NCBI GenBank assembly: GCA_001560915.1 | Contig: CP014214.1 | Span: 1,860,001 to 1,924,000 of the forward strand | DNA length: 64,000 bases | Direction of reading: 5' to 3' | Origin: a methanogenic archaeon ISO4-H5 | GTDB taxonomy: Archaea; Thermoplasmatota; Thermoplasmata; Methanomassiliicoccales; Methanomethylophilaceae | Shown here: positions 42,476 to 51,333 of the stretch, piece by piece | How positions within the stretch are numbered: position 1 is the stretch's first letter | Layout: each line of letters opens with the position of its first letter | Translations under genes and position numbers: made by a program | Notes under the pieces: generated by a model | What the model was told of the DNA's origin: nothing | Databases searched by the model: none | What the model saw: the letters and a program-made list of their open reading frames with translations, nothing else

Positions 42476-43396
42476 TCACTTCAGATATGGTGCGGCACGG
42501 TCCTCCACCATGTCCCAGGTGGGCAGATTGCTGAGGGCTCCGACCTTCTCGATGGTGAACGATGCGACCGCCGATGCGAGTATGAGGGACTCCTTCACGG
42601 AGTACCCGCGGTACAGTCCCGCATAGAATCCTGCACGGTAGGTGTCGCCGCAGCCGGTGGCATCAACTGGTTTTCCTCCTTTGATGCAGGGGATACGGAC
42701 GGTCTCGTCTCCGATGCGTGCAACACTTCCTTCGGAGCCCTCGGTGCGGACCACCAGGTCCTTTCCGAGATCCAGCACGGACTGCACTCCGATGCGTTCC
42801 TGAATGACCTTGGCCTCGAAATCGTTGCAGAACACGCTGTCTGCAAGGGGAAGGGCCTTCTCCAGTCTCTCGGCGGGCCAGAGACGGTAGGTCTCCTGAG
42901 CGGGATCGAAAGCCACCTTGGATCCGTTCCCTTTCAGTTTCTCCATAAGTCCCAGATAGTAAACGGGATCGCCGGTGCAGAAATGGGACCAAGCGGAACA
43001 GGATGCGTTGGAGAGGAGCTCTCTGCCGATCTTGGAGGCGTATCCCTGGGGACCCTGGTAGAAGATGACCTTCTGCCTGAGGTCCTTGTCGTTCATGATG
43101 GTGCACTGGGAGGTCTCGTACTCGTCGACGGTGACGAACTCATCCAGGATGAGTCCAGCATCCTTCATGTCCTGGACATACTTCCCGGGGAAATCGGTGC
43201 CCACGAAAGCACAGAGTGCGGTAGGAACGCCAAGTTTTGCCGCGGCGATGGCGATGTTGGACCCGGTACCGCCCAGGGATGTCTTCTTATCCATGATGTC
43301 CACGGTCTCGTTGAGGTCCGGGAACTTCTGGATGGAAACGATCTGATCGATGGTGACGTGGCCGTATACACTCAGGAACGGCTTCTGCTCTGACAT
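42476..43396 (-). CDS. PfkB-family carbohydrate or nucleoside kinase
   Basis: This 306-residue kinase of the ribokinase fold has SLGGTGSNIAIAAAKLG (PfkB signature 1) and VDATGCGDTYRAGFYAGL (signature 2, with the catalytic Asp). Family members phosphorylate ribose, adenosine, fructose-6-P or similar. The substrate cannot be read from sequence. It begins 38 bases after the GT4 gene and lies four bases before AK6. Confidence 0.92.
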   Translation of the reverse strand: MSEQKPFLSVYGHVTIDQIVSIQKFPDLNETVDIMDKKTSLGGTGSNIAIAAAKLGVPTALCAFVGTDFPGKYVQDMKDAGLILDEFVTVDEYETSQCTIMNDKDLRQKVIFYQGPQGYASKIGRELLSNASCSAWSHFCTGDPVYYLGLMEKLKGNGSKVAFDPAQETYRLWPAERLEKALPLADSVFCNDFEAKVIQERIGVQSVLDLGKDLVVRTEGSEGSVARIGDETVRIPCIKGGKPVDATGCGDTYRAGFYAGLYRGYSVKESLILASAVASFTIEKVGALSNLPTWDMVEDRAAPYLK

Positions 43397-43434
43397 GCCT
43401 GTGTAATGGCGACGCTGTTAGAAATACGGTTCGT

Positions 43435-44538
43435 TCAGCGGCGGGCGTCGGAACTGGAGTATTCTCCGGAAAGGACCTTGCCGTAAACTTCCTCGATGAC
43501 CGGGAGGTGTATGTTCCAGTCATAGTAGGCAGCGCGCTTGAGCGCTTCAGAAGCCAAAGAATCCACCTTGGACTGGTCCTCGAACATCTCGTTGATGGCA
43601 TGTGCCAGAGCAGCTGCGTCAGCCTTGGGGACGACATATCCTGCCTGACCGACGGTGTCCGGAAGTCCGTCCGCGTCGGAGCATACGATGGGGCGTCCGT
43701 GAGCCATCAGCTCCTCCGCCGCCAATCCCAGCGATTCATGGATGGAGGGCATCACGAAGAACCTGCACTCGCCCATGAGACGGGACTTCTCCTCCTCGCT
43801 GACGTATCCCTTCATCTCCACACGGTCGGAGACGCCGTACTTGGCGATGAGATTGCGGAGCCTCTTCTCGTCCGGACCCTTGCCGCAGAGAATCAGTTTG
43901 TGGTCGACATCCTTCATCGCCTCGATCAGATAATCCAAACCCTTGGTCCTCACCAGGCGTCCGAGGGACAGGGCATAATCACCAGTACCAGGACCCGCTA
44001 CGAGGGGGCACTTCAGACAGCTGGGGACGGTCGTGATGTAATCCGGGGAATATCCGCGGCGGACCAGGTCGTTGCGTACGGTATCGCTGACGGCGATAAT
44101 GTGATCGAAGGTCTCCAGGACCTTGGCGAATTTGTTATCATTTATCTCCGAGAACCTGGCGGTTATGCCGGTCCCCTCCCCCCACATGTTGTGGTAGGTG
44201 AATACCTTCTTTCCGTCGTAGGCCTTGAGCGCCTCGGTATAACTGGGCGCCCAGCGGTAATTGAAATTGACGATATCGGCATCGATGGACTGCAGGGTCT
44301 CCAGGACCCCTTTGGAGGATATGAAAGGCGGATTGTAGATCTTGATCTGACGCGATTTGAGACGGATGATGCGGAAACCGTCCACCTTCTCCTCCTCGGG
44401 ACTGTCATCCGAGAGCCTGCCGGTGACCACGGTCACATCGTGACCCTTGGCAGCCAGGAGCTTGGAGGTGTCGTACATGCGGTTCTCGATTCCGCCGTTG
44501 TACGGGGTGAAAAACGGATTCACGTCGACGATCTTCAT
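43435..44538 (-). CDS. GT4 family glycosyltransferase (distal of the pair)
   Basis: This 367-residue GT-B enzyme has the donor-domain motif FVMPSIHESLGLAAEELMAHG, with the E-x7-E pattern, and KLILCGKGPDEKRL. The N-terminal part, NPFFTPYNGGIENRM, is the usual glycine-rich acceptor loop. It transfers a sugar from a nucleotide donor to a lipid or glycan. Its start overlaps the stop of the upstream GT4 gene (ATGA), so the two enzymes are made together. Confidence 0.92.
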   Translation of the reverse strand: MKIVDVNPFFTPYNGGIENRMYDTSKLLAAKGHDVTVVTGRLSDDSPEEEKVDGFRIIRLKSRQIKIYNPPFISSKGVLETLQSIDADIVNFNYRWAPSYTEALKAYDGKKVFTYHNMWGEGTGITARFSEINDNKFAKVLETFDHIIAVSDTVRNDLVRRGYSPDYITTVPSCLKCPLVAGPGTGDYALSLGRLVRTKGLDYLIEAMKDVDHKLILCGKGPDEKRLRNLIAKYGVSDRVEMKGYVSEEEKSRLMGECRFFVMPSIHESLGLAAEELMAHGRPIVCSDADGLPDTVGQAGYVVPKADAAALAHAINEMFEDQSKVDSLASEALKRAAYYDWNIHLPVIEEVYGKVLSGEYSSSDARR

Positions 44539-45680
44539 TGCTTCGCCTTCTTGGATGCGATTACTTCTTCGTACAATTTAACGAGTCTCTCGGTAGTGGG
44601 CTTGAGACCGTACGAGAGAGCGGTCTCCATGGAGCGGTCCAGGACCTCTTTGGGTGCGTTCAGGGCCTTGGTCATCGCGGCGGCGCACTCCTCCTCGGTG
44701 AGATTGAAGAGATATCCGTTCTCCCCGTCCACGATGAAATCGGTGAAGGCGCGGCCGTTCCCGCAGGCTACCGGCAATCCGCAGGACATGGCCTCCTGGA
44801 CGGTGAATCCCTGAGTCTCGAAGACCGATGCGGAGGCGAATGCGTCCGCACAGGAGTAATGGTCCACGAGGGCCTGGTCGAAGACGTATCCGGTGAAGAT
44901 CACGCGGTCGTTCATGCCCTCCTCTTCCACCGTCTTCCTAAGGCTCTCCATGGCGGGACCCTGTCCCACCACCATCAGGACCACGTCATCGGCCATCAAC
45001 TTCAGGGAACGGATGAGCAGGTCCACGTTCTTCTCGTAGGAGAGACGTCCCACGAAGATGACCACCTTCTTGCCCTGGATCCCGTACTTCTCGCGGAGCG
45101 CGGGCCCGGCGTCCGACCTGGTGAAGTGGTCGGTGTCGATACCTGTCGGGATGACTTCCATGCGCTTGGGCTTCGCGCCGATGACCTCGGTGATCTCCCT
45201 CCCCGCGCTGGGGGTGGGGACGGCCACAGTGTTGGGGCGCTTGAGCATCTGACGCAGGTAGATGGAGGCCAGGCGGACCAGGGTCTCCTTGGGCAGCTTG
45301 ATGGGGGAGTACTGTTCGATGACGTCAGTGACCAGGGTGTCGTAGGTCAGCACCGTCGGAACGCCGGTATTGTGGGATGCGATGAGACCTTTGAGAGCCA
45401 TGAAGGCTACCCCGCGGATGTGTATCACATCGGGTTTCAAGCACTTCACGAGCTAGGTCTTCTCCGAAGGGAAGATGGGTACGAAATAACCCTCGTAGGT
45501 CCTGAACTTGATCGCCCGGAAATAGTACACTCCTTCCTCCCGGTATTCGGGTCCGGGGTCGGGAGCGGCTATGAATACGGTATGTCCCAGCTCTTCCAGG
45601 ACACGGCGGGTGATCAGGACGGCAGTCACCACTCCGTCGGTGGTAGGGCGGTAACTGTCCGTCATTATCAGTATGCGCAA
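44535..45680 (-). CDS. GT4 family glycosyltransferase with an in-frame TAG codon
   Basis: The frame begins MRILIMTDSYRPTTDGVVTA at 45680 and continues in the same frame to 44535 except for TAG at 45453-45455, between FPSEKT and LVKCLKPDVIHI. The full product would be 381 residues counting the amber position. It matches the GT4 family on both sides, including KVVIFVGRLSYEKNVDLLIR and SVFETQGFTVQEAMSCGLPV. It may be a pseudogene by one nonsense change, or the codon may be read, for example as pyrrolysine. Everything else is intact. It lies one base after ahcY and overlaps the next GT4. Confidence 0.85.
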
Positions 45681-45681
45681 A

Positions 45682-46920
45682 TCAGGTTCCTTCCTGCCAG
45701 CTGTGGATGTAGTTGTACTGCTCCTCGGTCAGCTTGTCGATGCTTATTCCGAGGGTGCGGAGCTTGATCCTCGCCAGCTCGTTGTCAATCTCGTCGGGGA
45801 CGGGGATGACGTTGTTCTTCAGCTTGTCGTGGTTCTCCACCATGTACACAATGGCCATGGCCTGGGTGGAGAAGCTGGTATCCATGATCTCGGCGGGATG
45901 TCCCTGACCTGCGGCGAGGTTCATGAGCCTGCCCTCTCCGATGAGATAGAACTTACGACCGTCCTTCATGGTATAGCAATCGATGAAATCGCGAACCTGC
46001 TCCTTGGATACTGCGAGCTCGTTGAGGTCCTTCTTGGAGATCTCGTTATCGAAGTGACCCGCATTACCCAGGACGCATCCGTCCTTCATGTTCATGAAGT
46101 CCTTCTTGGTGACGATGTCCTTGCATCCGGTAACGGTGAGGACGATGTCAGCGGTCTTGACAGCCTCGGACATGGGCATGACGTCGAATCCGTCCATCCT
46201 TGCCTCGATGGCCTTGACGGGGTCGACCTCGGTGACGGTGACCAATGCACCCAATCCCTTGGACCTCATGGCAACACCTTTTCCGCACCATCCGTAACCG
46301 GCAACGACGACACGTTTTCCGGCGACGATGAGGTTGGTGGCGTTCATCCATCCATCGAAGACGGACTGTCCGGTTCCGTACCTGTTGTCGAAGAGGTACT
46401 TCATCTTGGAATCATTGACGTCCATCACGGGGAATTCAAGTTTCTTGTCGGCGGCCATGGCCTTGAGCCTAACGATACCGGTGGTGGTTTCCTCGTTTCC
46501 TCCCTTGATGTTGGAAAGCACTTCCCTCCTGGAGGTGTGGGCCATGGTGATGAGGTCAGCTCCGTCGTCGATGACGAAGTCGGGCTTCATGTCGAGAACG
46601 GCGTTGAGGTTGGCGTAGTACTCCTCATCGCTCTCGAATTTCTTAGCATAAACTTTCAGACCGAACTCCTCGCGGAGAGCGGCCGCCACCGAATCATCGG
46701 TGGACAGGGGGTTGCAGCTGGCGAGCCTTATCTCCGCACCAGCGTTGGCGAGGGTGACTGCCAGCATTCCGGTCTTGGCCTCGGTGTGGAGGGCCATTCC
46801 AATCTTCAGACCGGCGAGGGGCTGCTCCTTCCTGAATTTCTTGTCGATCTCCTGGATTACGGGCATGTGTTCGTACGCCCAGTGGAGACGCATGCTTCCT
46901 TTCTTGACGAGTTCGTCCAT
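45682..46920 (-). CDS. ahcY: S-adenosylhomocysteine hydrolase
   Basis: The enzyme recycles S-adenosylhomocysteine made by methyltransferases, using bound NAD. The 412-residue protein has TEAKTGMLAVTLANAGAEIR, the substrate-site segment DDGADLITMAH and the NAD motif VVVAGYGWCGKGVAMRSKGLG. It lacks the ~40-residue insertion of many bacterial forms. The start ATG 46920 follows AGGAGAATTAAG. It forms a run with PPS upstream and two GT4 genes downstream. Confidence 0.95.
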   Translation of the reverse strand: MDELVKKGSMRLHWAYEHMPVIQEIDKKFRKEQPLAGLKIGMALHTEAKTGMLAVTLANAGAEIRLASCNPLSTDDSVAAALREEFGLKVYAKKFESDEEYYANLNAVLDMKPDFVIDDGADLITMAHTSRREVLSNIKGGNEETTTGIVRLKAMAADKKLEFPVMDVNDSKMKYLFDNRYGTGQSVFDGWMNATNLIVAGKRVVVAGYGWCGKGVAMRSKGLGALVTVTEVDPVKAIEARMDGFDVMPMSEAVKTADIVLTVTGCKDIVTKKDFMNMKDGCVLGNAGHFDNEISKKDLNELAVSKEQVRDFIDCYTMKDGRKFYLIGEGRLMNLAAGQGHPAEIMDTSFSTQAMAIVYMVENHDKLKNNVIPVPDEIDNELARIKLRTLGISIDKLTEEQYNYIHSWQEGT

Positions 46921-46921
46921 C

Positions 46922-47674
46922 TTAATTCTCCTTGAATTCTGACATGAGTGCGTCGCAGATGCATTGTATTGTATCGCGGCGCGTGTTTTTCTGTGAATAT
47001 CCGCCAATAATCCTATCGATCTCGGCGTCGTTGCCCCTGAGCTCCTCCACGAAGCGGGTTATGTTGGCCACCGCTCTGGTGATCTCGTCCGAGATGGGGA
47101 CGGATGCGACCTTAGAGGTCCTGGAGAGGGGATTCAGATCGATGGAAATGACGATCTTCCCCATGGCTATGAGCGCCTCCGCACGGTCGCCGTCCTCGAT
47201 GGGGACCACAATGACGTCGGAGTCGTAGATTCCCTCCTTGGTGCAGAGGGCTCTGTCGGATGTGAGATTGGGGATCCTGGAATCGGGATTCCTGCCGAGT
47301 ATCCCCTCGGCACCCTGCGATTCCATGTAGGCGATGAGCTGTTCCATACGCTCCTCGGTGCGGTGGAAGATGTTGACCTCCATCTTGGCGGGGACTGCCT
47401 TCGCAAGACCGATGAGGCCCTTGGGGTCGAGTGCTACCGAGTTCCCGTTGACACAGACAATGGGTCTCTTGGCCCTCAGCAGGAAGGCTGCTGCCGCCTT
47501 CTCCGCCTCCAGGGCGGGAGCGATGGTCTTCTCACCCATCAGATAATCGAACGCTTCCCCTCTGCCATGGGAGATCAGTCCGGTCGGGGTGACCAGACCC
47601 TGCTCGACCATATCAGCGAGATGCTCCCTCACCATGAGGGACTTGTAACGCGGGTGGTTCTTAGGTGTTGACAC
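46922..47674 (-). CDS. 4-phosphopantoate--beta-alanine ligase (phosphopantothenate synthetase)
   Basis: This archaeal enzyme replaces the bacterial pantothenate route in coenzyme A synthesis. The 250-residue protein has the family start HPRYKSLMVREHLADMVEQG followed by GLISHGRGEAFDYLMGEKT, then VNGNSVALDPKGLIGLAK and GILGRNPDSRIPNLTSDRA, all characteristic. The length is normal. It starts the PPS-ahcY-GT4-GT4 run. Confidence 0.94.
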   Translation of the reverse strand: MSTPKNHPRYKSLMVREHLADMVEQGLVTPTGLISHGRGEAFDYLMGEKTIAPALEAEKAAAAFLLRAKRPIVCVNGNSVALDPKGLIGLAKAVPAKMEVNIFHRTEERMEQLIAYMESQGAEGILGRNPDSRIPNLTSDRALCTKEGIYDSDVIVVPIEDGDRAEALIAMGKIVISIDLNPLSRTSKVASVPISDEITRAVANITRFVEELRGNDAEIDRIIGGYSQKNTRRDTIQCICDALMSEFKEN

Positions 47675-47711
47675 AGAGGAGTCATACTAATCGCGCCTAA
47701 TAAATAAACGG

Positions 47712-48026
47712 TCACTCCGAGGACTCCAAAACCGTGTCTGCGAACGGTATCCTGATGGGGAACTCCCCCGCCATGGCGCCTTCGCGGATCTCCGACATCA
47801 CCATGTCGATGAGTTCGTCGCGGATGCTGCGGTATAAACCGTAATCGGTGCGCTTGAGTGCGGATGCGGTGCGGAGCTCCTCCCCGTCGCTGATGACTGG
47901 TCCGTTCTCGCGGAGATAGAAATCGATATCGGAGTCACCGAGGGAGAAGTCGATATCGTCACGTACCGCATCGAGGGCATCGCGGATATCGCGGTAGGAT
48001 CTGCCATCGTAGTAGTACATCTCCAT
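47712..48026 (-). CDS. Hypothetical acidic protein
   Basis: This 104-residue acidic protein (MEMYYYDGRSYRDIRDALDA...) has no motif I recognise. The sequence mixes helical charged stretches with DIDFSLGDSDIDFYLREN. It is transcribed away from the TrmJ-like gene and separated from PPS by about 37 bases. Codon use resembles that of its neighbours, so I regard it as a real gene. Confidence 0.55.
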   Translation of the reverse strand: MEMYYYDGRSYRDIRDALDAVRDDIDFSLGDSDIDFYLRENGPVISDGEELRTASALKRTDYGLYRSIRDELIDMVMSEIREGAMAGEFPIRIPFADTVLESSE

Positions 48027-48116
48027 GAAGGACGTTCAGACAGTTCCACACATATAACCTGCACGGCCCAAAGGGTAACAACTATATCCCATTTCATCCG
48101 TGGCCGTCACGTTACT

Positions 48117-48833
48117 ATGCCGGACATCCGTGTTGTACTCGTTGGACCCAAATTCGAAGGAAATGTCGGTGCCGTCGCACGCTGCATGGCGAACTTCGAT
48201 GTCACCGAACTGTACCTTGTCAACCCCTGCGAACTGGGAGATACCGCTTTCAACAGGTCCAAGCACGGATCGCAGATCCTCGAGAACGCCGTGACCGTCA
48301 CCTCCATGGAGGAGGCGGTGGACGGATGCTTCCTCGTGGTCGGTACCAGCGGGGTCACCACCAAGGGCGACAAGAACTACACCCGTATCCCGGTCCCTGC
48401 CAGGGAATTCGCGGAATCCGCAAGGGGCTACAACGAGAAGATTGCACTGGTGTTCGGAAGGGAGGACATCGGACTCCTGCAGACCGAACTCAACAGGTGC
48501 GACGTACTGATCACCATCCCGGCTTCCGAAGAGTATCCCATCATGAACCTCTCCCATTCCGTCGGAGTGGTCCTCTACGAGATGTTCCAGTCGGAGCATG
48601 TCCCCAAACGTTGCCTGCCCGCCGACAGCCGCGAGAAAGAACTCATGTTCCAGTTCTTCGGCGACCTCCTGGAGGAGATCGGTTACATGGAAGCCCGCAG
48701 GGAAGCCACCACAGTCATGTTCAGACGCATGATGGGCCGTTCCATCCCCACCAAGTACGAGTACAACACCATCATGGGCGTATTCGGCGATGCCGCCAAG
48801 ATCATAAGGGCCGGCGGCAAGAAATGGGCATGA
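48117..48833 (+). CDS. trmJ: SpoU-family RNA methyltransferase, TrmJ type
   Basis: TrmJ methylates the 2'-OH of nucleotide 32 in tRNA with S-adenosylmethionine. The 238-residue protein has the knot motifs: VLVGPKFEGNVGAVARCMAN (motif 1), ALVFGREDIGL (motif 2) and IPASEEYPIMNLSHSVGVVL (motif 3). The C-terminal ~70 residues are a helical dimerisation extension as in TrmJ. It overlaps the end of the convergent FtsZ-like gene by 32 bases. Confidence 0.9.
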   Translation: MPDIRVVLVGPKFEGNVGAVARCMANFDVTELYLVNPCELGDTAFNRSKHGSQILENAVTVTSMEEAVDGCFLVVGTSGVTTKGDKNYTRIPVPAREFAESARGYNEKIALVFGREDIGLLQTELNRCDVLITIPASEEYPIMNLSHSVGVVLYEMFQSEHVPKRCLPADSREKELMFQFFGDLLEEIGYMEARREATTVMFRRMMGRSIPTKYEYNTIMGVFGDAAKIIRAGGKKWA

Positions 48834-49617
48834 AGAGAAGGACCGTGTCCCCGCCCAACCCTGATTTTCCGACATGCTCAGGCATGGCGTTCCCTCTCGC
48901 CGCAAGTGTCGTGGAAGCCTGATCGCGATCGAAATCGCTGACCTGCATATCGGTGAAAGCGATTATCTTCCCGCAGCTTGGAGGCACCTCGAAATATGTA
49001 TGTGCCAGCGCATCCGAAATCGCATCCTGATAATGAGTGCCTTTGCCTACTGCGATGGTATACGAAGGGCTCGAACAGTAAGAGAAGAAAGGCATCTTCT
49101 CGAGCAGATCCACAAGCATGTGGACCAAGTCGGCAATCTTTCCCTCGGTACCTGCCAGGAACTCGGAGAAGTTCTCGGTGATGGCCTCGTCGCGTATCGT
49201 CCTCTGCAGATCGATGACGAATAGATTATCGACCGACTCCGGCAGGGTTGCAAGCGTCTGAAGTGCCTTTTCACGGCGCTCGGATTCGAAGGTGTACGGT
49301 ATGGTGCACAGCGACACCATAGCTTTATCGAGATCTCTGGCACATTCAGAAATCAGAGTGTGTGCGGCTTCGAACGATGCTCCGCCCAGAGGAGACAGGA
49401 GCAGGATCTGACTGTAATCGGAAAGCACATCGCGGAGCCTGCCGGCATTGAGATTGATGTCCTCGGTAAGCTCCAGACAATCCTGATTGAGAGTGTATTC
49501 CTCCTCGGCGAAACTGCGGTAATCCATCAGGAGCACGGGACTGTCGTACTTCTCGGAATAGGTCCTGGCACAGCTGCATCCGTACCCTCCGTAACCGATT
49601 ACGAGAGTACCCGGCAT
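48802..49617 (-). CDS. Degenerate FtsZ/tubulin-superfamily protein
   Basis: This 271-residue protein follows the FtsZ fold from start to end. It has VIGYGGYGCSCARTY (position of the first nucleotide loop), VSLCTIPYTFESERREKALQ and ESVDNLFVIDLQ, which align with FtsZ's VT-PF-FEGRRR and VDTLIVIPND. The GTP loop GGGTGTG is replaced by LGGASFE near residue 78. The T7 loop with its catalytic acids (NLDFAD) is replaced by KMPFFSY. It is probably unable to hydrolyse GTP. It starts directly after the stop of a ribbon-helix-helix gene (TGAATG). Confidence 0.75.
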   Translation of the reverse strand: MPGTLVIGYGGYGCSCARTYSEKYDSPVLLMDYRSFAEEEYTLNQDCLELTEDINLNAGRLRDVLSDYSQILLLSPLGGASFEAAHTLISECARDLDKAMVSLCTIPYTFESERREKALQTLATLPESVDNLFVIDLQRTIRDEAITENFSEFLAGTEGKIADLVHMLVDLLEKMPFFSYCSSPSYTIAVGKGTHYQDAISDALAHTYFEVPPSCGKIIAFTDMQVSDFDRDQASTTLAARGNAMPEHVGKSGLGGDTVLLFMPISCRRPL

Positions 49618-49908
49618 TCACTCATCCTTCCTATCCGACTCGAGGCCTTTGGCGATGACATCGGTGAGTACGCGGCCCGCATCGGTGCCGTCGGCGGTGA
49701 AATCGTTGAGATCCAGTTCCGCCCTCGCCCTGAGACGCTCCAGGGCCTCCGCCCTCTGTTCGGGGGAGAACTTTGATTCCAAAAGTGCCTCGACGGCGGC
49801 TTTGACAGCCTCAGCTTCCGAAGCAAAGTCATGACGGTTCACGAGTTCCGAGAGCAACAAAAGGTCATCAGAAGAAAGTCTCACGATGACTCTTTCCTCA
49901 TTGTCCAT
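49618..49908 (-). CDS. Ribbon-helix-helix protein (CdrS-like) coupled to the FtsZ-like gene
   Basis: This 96-residue protein begins ERVIVRLSSDDLLLLSELVN followed by FASEAEAVKAAVEALLE, a ribbon-helix-helix DNA-binding domain. It ends in an acidic extension (ELDLNDFTADGTDAG). In haloarchaea the short RHH protein CdrS lies beside ftsZ2 and controls cell-division genes, so the same pairing here suggests a division-related regulator. That is an inference. I use ATG 49908 over GTG 49920. Confidence 0.8.
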   Translation of the reverse strand: MDNEERVIVRLSSDDLLLLSELVNRHDFASEAEAVKAAVEALLESKFSPEQRAEALERLRARAELDLNDFTADGTDAGRVLTDVIAKGLESDRKDE

Positions 49909-49933
49909 GGACCGCACCACATGTTAAAAGTTA

Positions 49934-49951
49934 CAGGGGCGAAAGCCCCTG
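49934..49951 (-). terminator. Hairpin after L12
   Basis: CAGGGGC (49934-49940) and GCCCCTG (49945-49951) pair over a GAAA tetraloop, between the end of L12 and the start of the RHH gene. Confidence 0.55.
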
Positions 49952-49992
49952 TGAAGGTAAAGCGTTTGAAGTATCCGATCAAGTCGAAAAGC

Positions 49993-50313
49993 TCATCCGA
50001 AGAGTGCGCTGAGACCAGCTGCTGCCTCGTCCTCGCTGACTTTCTCCTCTTCTTCCTCAGCAGGTGCTGCTGCGGGTGCGTCAGCTGCGGCTGCGGGTGC
50101 GGCTGCGGCTGCTGCTGCGGGAGCGGCGAAGGAAGCGTTTGCGATAGCTTCCTTGATGTCGACTCCCTCGAGGGATGCAACGAGTGCTTTGACTTTTGCG
50201 GCGTCAACTTCTGCGCCTGCTGCGTTGAGGATAGCCGTGATAGCATCTTCGGTAATCTCTTTTCCAGCAGAGTAGAGGACCATTGCGCTGTAAATGTACT
50301 GCATTTCATTCAT
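49993..50313 (-). CDS. rpl12: Ribosomal protein L12 (P1)
   Basis: This 106-residue stalk protein begins [20 protein letters not shown], has an Ala-rich hinge, and ends [20 protein letters not shown], the acidic tail shared with L10 that recruits translation factors. It starts nine bases after L10. Confidence 0.96.
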   Translation of the reverse strand: MNEMQYIYSAMVLYSAGKEITEDAITAILNAAGAEVDAAKVKALVASLEGVDIKEAIANASFAAPAAAAAAAPAAAADAPAAAPAEEEEEKVSEDEAAAGLSALFG

Positions 50314-50322
50314 CTCCTATTT

Positions 50323-51321
50323 TCATCCGAAGAGTGCACTGAGACCGGCTGCTGCCTCGTCTTCGCTTACTTCTTCGGCTTCTTCTTCGTCTGCTTTCTG
50401 CTCCGCCTGTGCGACGGGTTCTGCTGCGGTAGCGACGGGTGCAGAGGAAATCCTTGCTGCGATGTCGTCGTTAGTGTACCCGGTTGCAGAAGCTACGGCA
50501 AGCATTTGACTGTCTGCCTTGGCAAAAAGCGCTCCAATTGTCTCTTTAGTCGGTATCGCGGCCTCAACAGAGAGCGAGTAGGCGCTCCTGTATGCCTTCG
50601 CAATCAGAGTGGGCAGGGTCTCCTTTGCAGGGTATGCAATCTCGACTGCCACTGCGAGTGCGTCGTGCGCGGCCGTAGCGAACATATTGCTGTAATAATC
50701 ATCAGGAATGTCCAGAACAGACCTGCTGTAAACGATTCCGTCGCCGTAGACTGCTTTCGCGTCCATTCCGACGATCATGGGAAGAATTTCCAGCTTGGGA
50801 AGCATTGCTGCCAGGTCAGCGGAGATTGCCTCTCCTTCCTTGACAACAGTGGTGTCCTTCTTGATGGTTATTTTTCCGTTCATAATCTGAGCGGGAAGCC
50901 CGAGTTTCTGAAGTTCACCGATGATAGGTCCGGGTCCAAAGGGGGTGGGTCCGGCAGGGACAACGATGTCGTAGGGTGCTTTGTCACCGGCCTTTGCGGG
51001 CGCGGGGGACATGGTCGCCTTAAGCTTGTTAAAAAGCTTGAAAGCGTTCATGTCAGTGGTGACAATGGCGCACTGTCCATCGACGTGCTCAGCAAGTGCA
51101 TCGATTCCGGGCTTGTACTGAACAGCCTCGTCAAGAGCCAGGCGAATAAGGTTATTCTTGGTCATCTTGATCTTGGCGTGTCCGCGCATTCCAGCCCTCA
51201 TCGCCTGAATCTGCTGGCCGGGGATACCTTGCATACTGACGACCGCGACAACGGGCGCGTTCTTGATATCCTCGACGATTTCACCGACGAGTTCCTTCTT
51301 CCAACTTGCAACGTGTGCCAT
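50323..51321 (-). CDS. rpl10: Ribosomal protein L10 (P0)
   Basis: This 332-residue stalk base starts with the rRNA-binding domain (VASWKKELVGEIVEDIKNAP, GMRGHAKIKMTKNNLIRLAL). It continues with the archaeal insertion domain and L12-binding spine, and ends with the same [17 protein letters not shown] tail as L12. It lies between L1 and L12. Confidence 0.96.
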   Translation of the reverse strand: MAHVASWKKELVGEIVEDIKNAPVVAVVSMQGIPGQQIQAMRAGMRGHAKIKMTKNNLIRLALDEAVQYKPGIDALAEHVDGQCAIVTTDMNAFKLFNKLKATMSPAPAKAGDKAPYDIVVPAGPTPFGPGPIIGELQKLGLPAQIMNGKITIKKDTTVVKEGEAISADLAAMLPKLEILPMIVGMDAKAVYGDGIVYSRSVLDIPDDYYSNMFATAAHDALAVAVEIAYPAKETLPTLIAKAYRSAYSLSVEAAIPTKETIGALFAKADSQMLAVASATGYTNDDIAARISSAPVATAAEPVAQAEQKADEEEAEEVSEDEAAAGLSALFG

Positions 51322-51333
51322 CCTTAGACCTCC

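Noticed and set aside
49831-51327. 498-codon plus-strand frame with many Cys over L12-L10
   Set aside because: The Cys- and Gly-rich stretches are the complement of the Ala-rich L12/L10 hinges; not a real Cys-rich protein.
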